Below the pieces are notes generated by a model that worked only from the letters and a program-made list of their open reading frames with translations, searched no databases and had not been told where the DNA came from. From assembly GCA_052400665.1 (NCBI GenBank), contig JBQTGK010000014.1: a stretch of DNA of 64,000 nucleotides. One strand, 5' to 3'. Below, piece by piece: positions 63,762 through 64,000 of the stretch (its first letter is position 1; every line of letters begins with the position of its first letter). A program made the translations under genes and the position numbers. Source of the stretch: JBQTGK01 sp052400665 (GTDB lineage Bacteria > Bacteroidota > Bacteroidia > Bacteroidales > Marinifilaceae).

Positions 63762-63852
63762 CAGCCGCTTTTAGGGCAAAAAAATCTTGTGGAGTACTAG
63801 TGTTTATGAGGCTTTAATAAGATTTCCAGTTCAAAAAAAAGATTAAAAAACA

Positions 63853-63885
63853 TTTGCAGGATAGAACAAAAAGTGTTTATCTTTG
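63853..63885 (+). promoter_or_regulatory. Promoter 3 of the tandem series
   Basis: TTTG at 63853-63856, a 21-bp spacer and TATCTTTG at 63878-63885, followed by CAGCCGCT. The 115 bp after it hold no start of a gene that I recognise. They are probably the leader of a stable-RNA operon that starts beyond the window. Confidence 0.87.
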
Positions 63886-64000
63886 CAGCCGCTAATCCGG
63901 AGGGATTAGTAGGAGATAGAGAGATTCTGGGGTGTTAAAAGGGGAGTTTAGTCTTCGAAAAATCTTTTTAAAATTTTTTTAGATTTTATTAGGATTTAAA

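Overview
The window is a stretch of chromosome from a member of the Bacteroidota, probably a marine or anaerobic Bacteroidales/Marinilabiliales-type bacterium (that placement is inference). The phylum evidence is strong. There is a giant SprA (type IX secretion translocon), a fused LpxC-FabZ, an S46 dipeptidyl-peptidase, tRNAs without an encoded CCA, AT-rich DNA, and promoters of the Bacteroidota form TTTG-N19-21-TAnnTTTG with little sign of Shine-Dalgarno sites.

Left part (1-31.5 kb). A truncated S46 peptidase and rnhB come first, then a minus-strand operon of metallophosphoesterase, DUF4956 membrane protein and CotH-like protein. Three tandem identical initiator tRNAs sit behind one promoter. 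A long plus-strand run of housekeeping genes follows: M23 peptidase, dxr, rseP, tatA, LysM lytic transglycosylase, DUF4837 lipoprotein, pepA, pdxA, ruvA, sprA and gcvH. On the minus strand lie an ECF sigma factor with a membrane-anchored partner and a secreted effector, then the rimP-nusA-infB translation operon with a clear promoter and a leader hairpin.

Middle part (31.8-44.8 kb). An HD-domain hydrolase and the lipid A genes lpxD, lpxC/fabZ and lpxA are followed by a REP-associated transposase element with flanking direct repeats. Next come thiL, a sodium:solute symporter-like protein and several unrecognised genes. A degenerate array of alternating palindromes with a 43-bp period fills a gene-free stretch near 44 kb.

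Accessory island (44.3-54 kb). This is the most interesting section. A 47-codon gene at 53293-53436 (minus strand) encodes a cationic double-glycine-leader peptide with two cysteines. Behind it, after a strong hairpin, is a minus-strand operon: a carboxypeptidase-regulatory-domain protein, a membrane protein, a thioredoxin-like protein, a C39-peptidase ABC exporter, a MacB-like permease, an HlyD-like adaptor and a second regulatory-domain protein. Together these look like a complete system for maturing, exporting and perhaps tolerating a secreted bacteriocin-like peptide. A 245-bp element occurs twice, once about 45 bp upstream of the peptide gene and once about 45 bp upstream of a 157-aa gene at the other end of the island. 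A small HTH protein lies next to the peptide-side copy.

Right part (54.6-64 kb). The complete sufBCDSE operon plus a DUF59 protein builds iron-sulfur clusters. It is followed by queG, an alpha/beta hydrolase and a GSCFA-domain protein. The window ends with three tandem textbook promoters and no gene after them, which suggests that an rRNA or other strongly expressed stable-RNA operon begins just outside.
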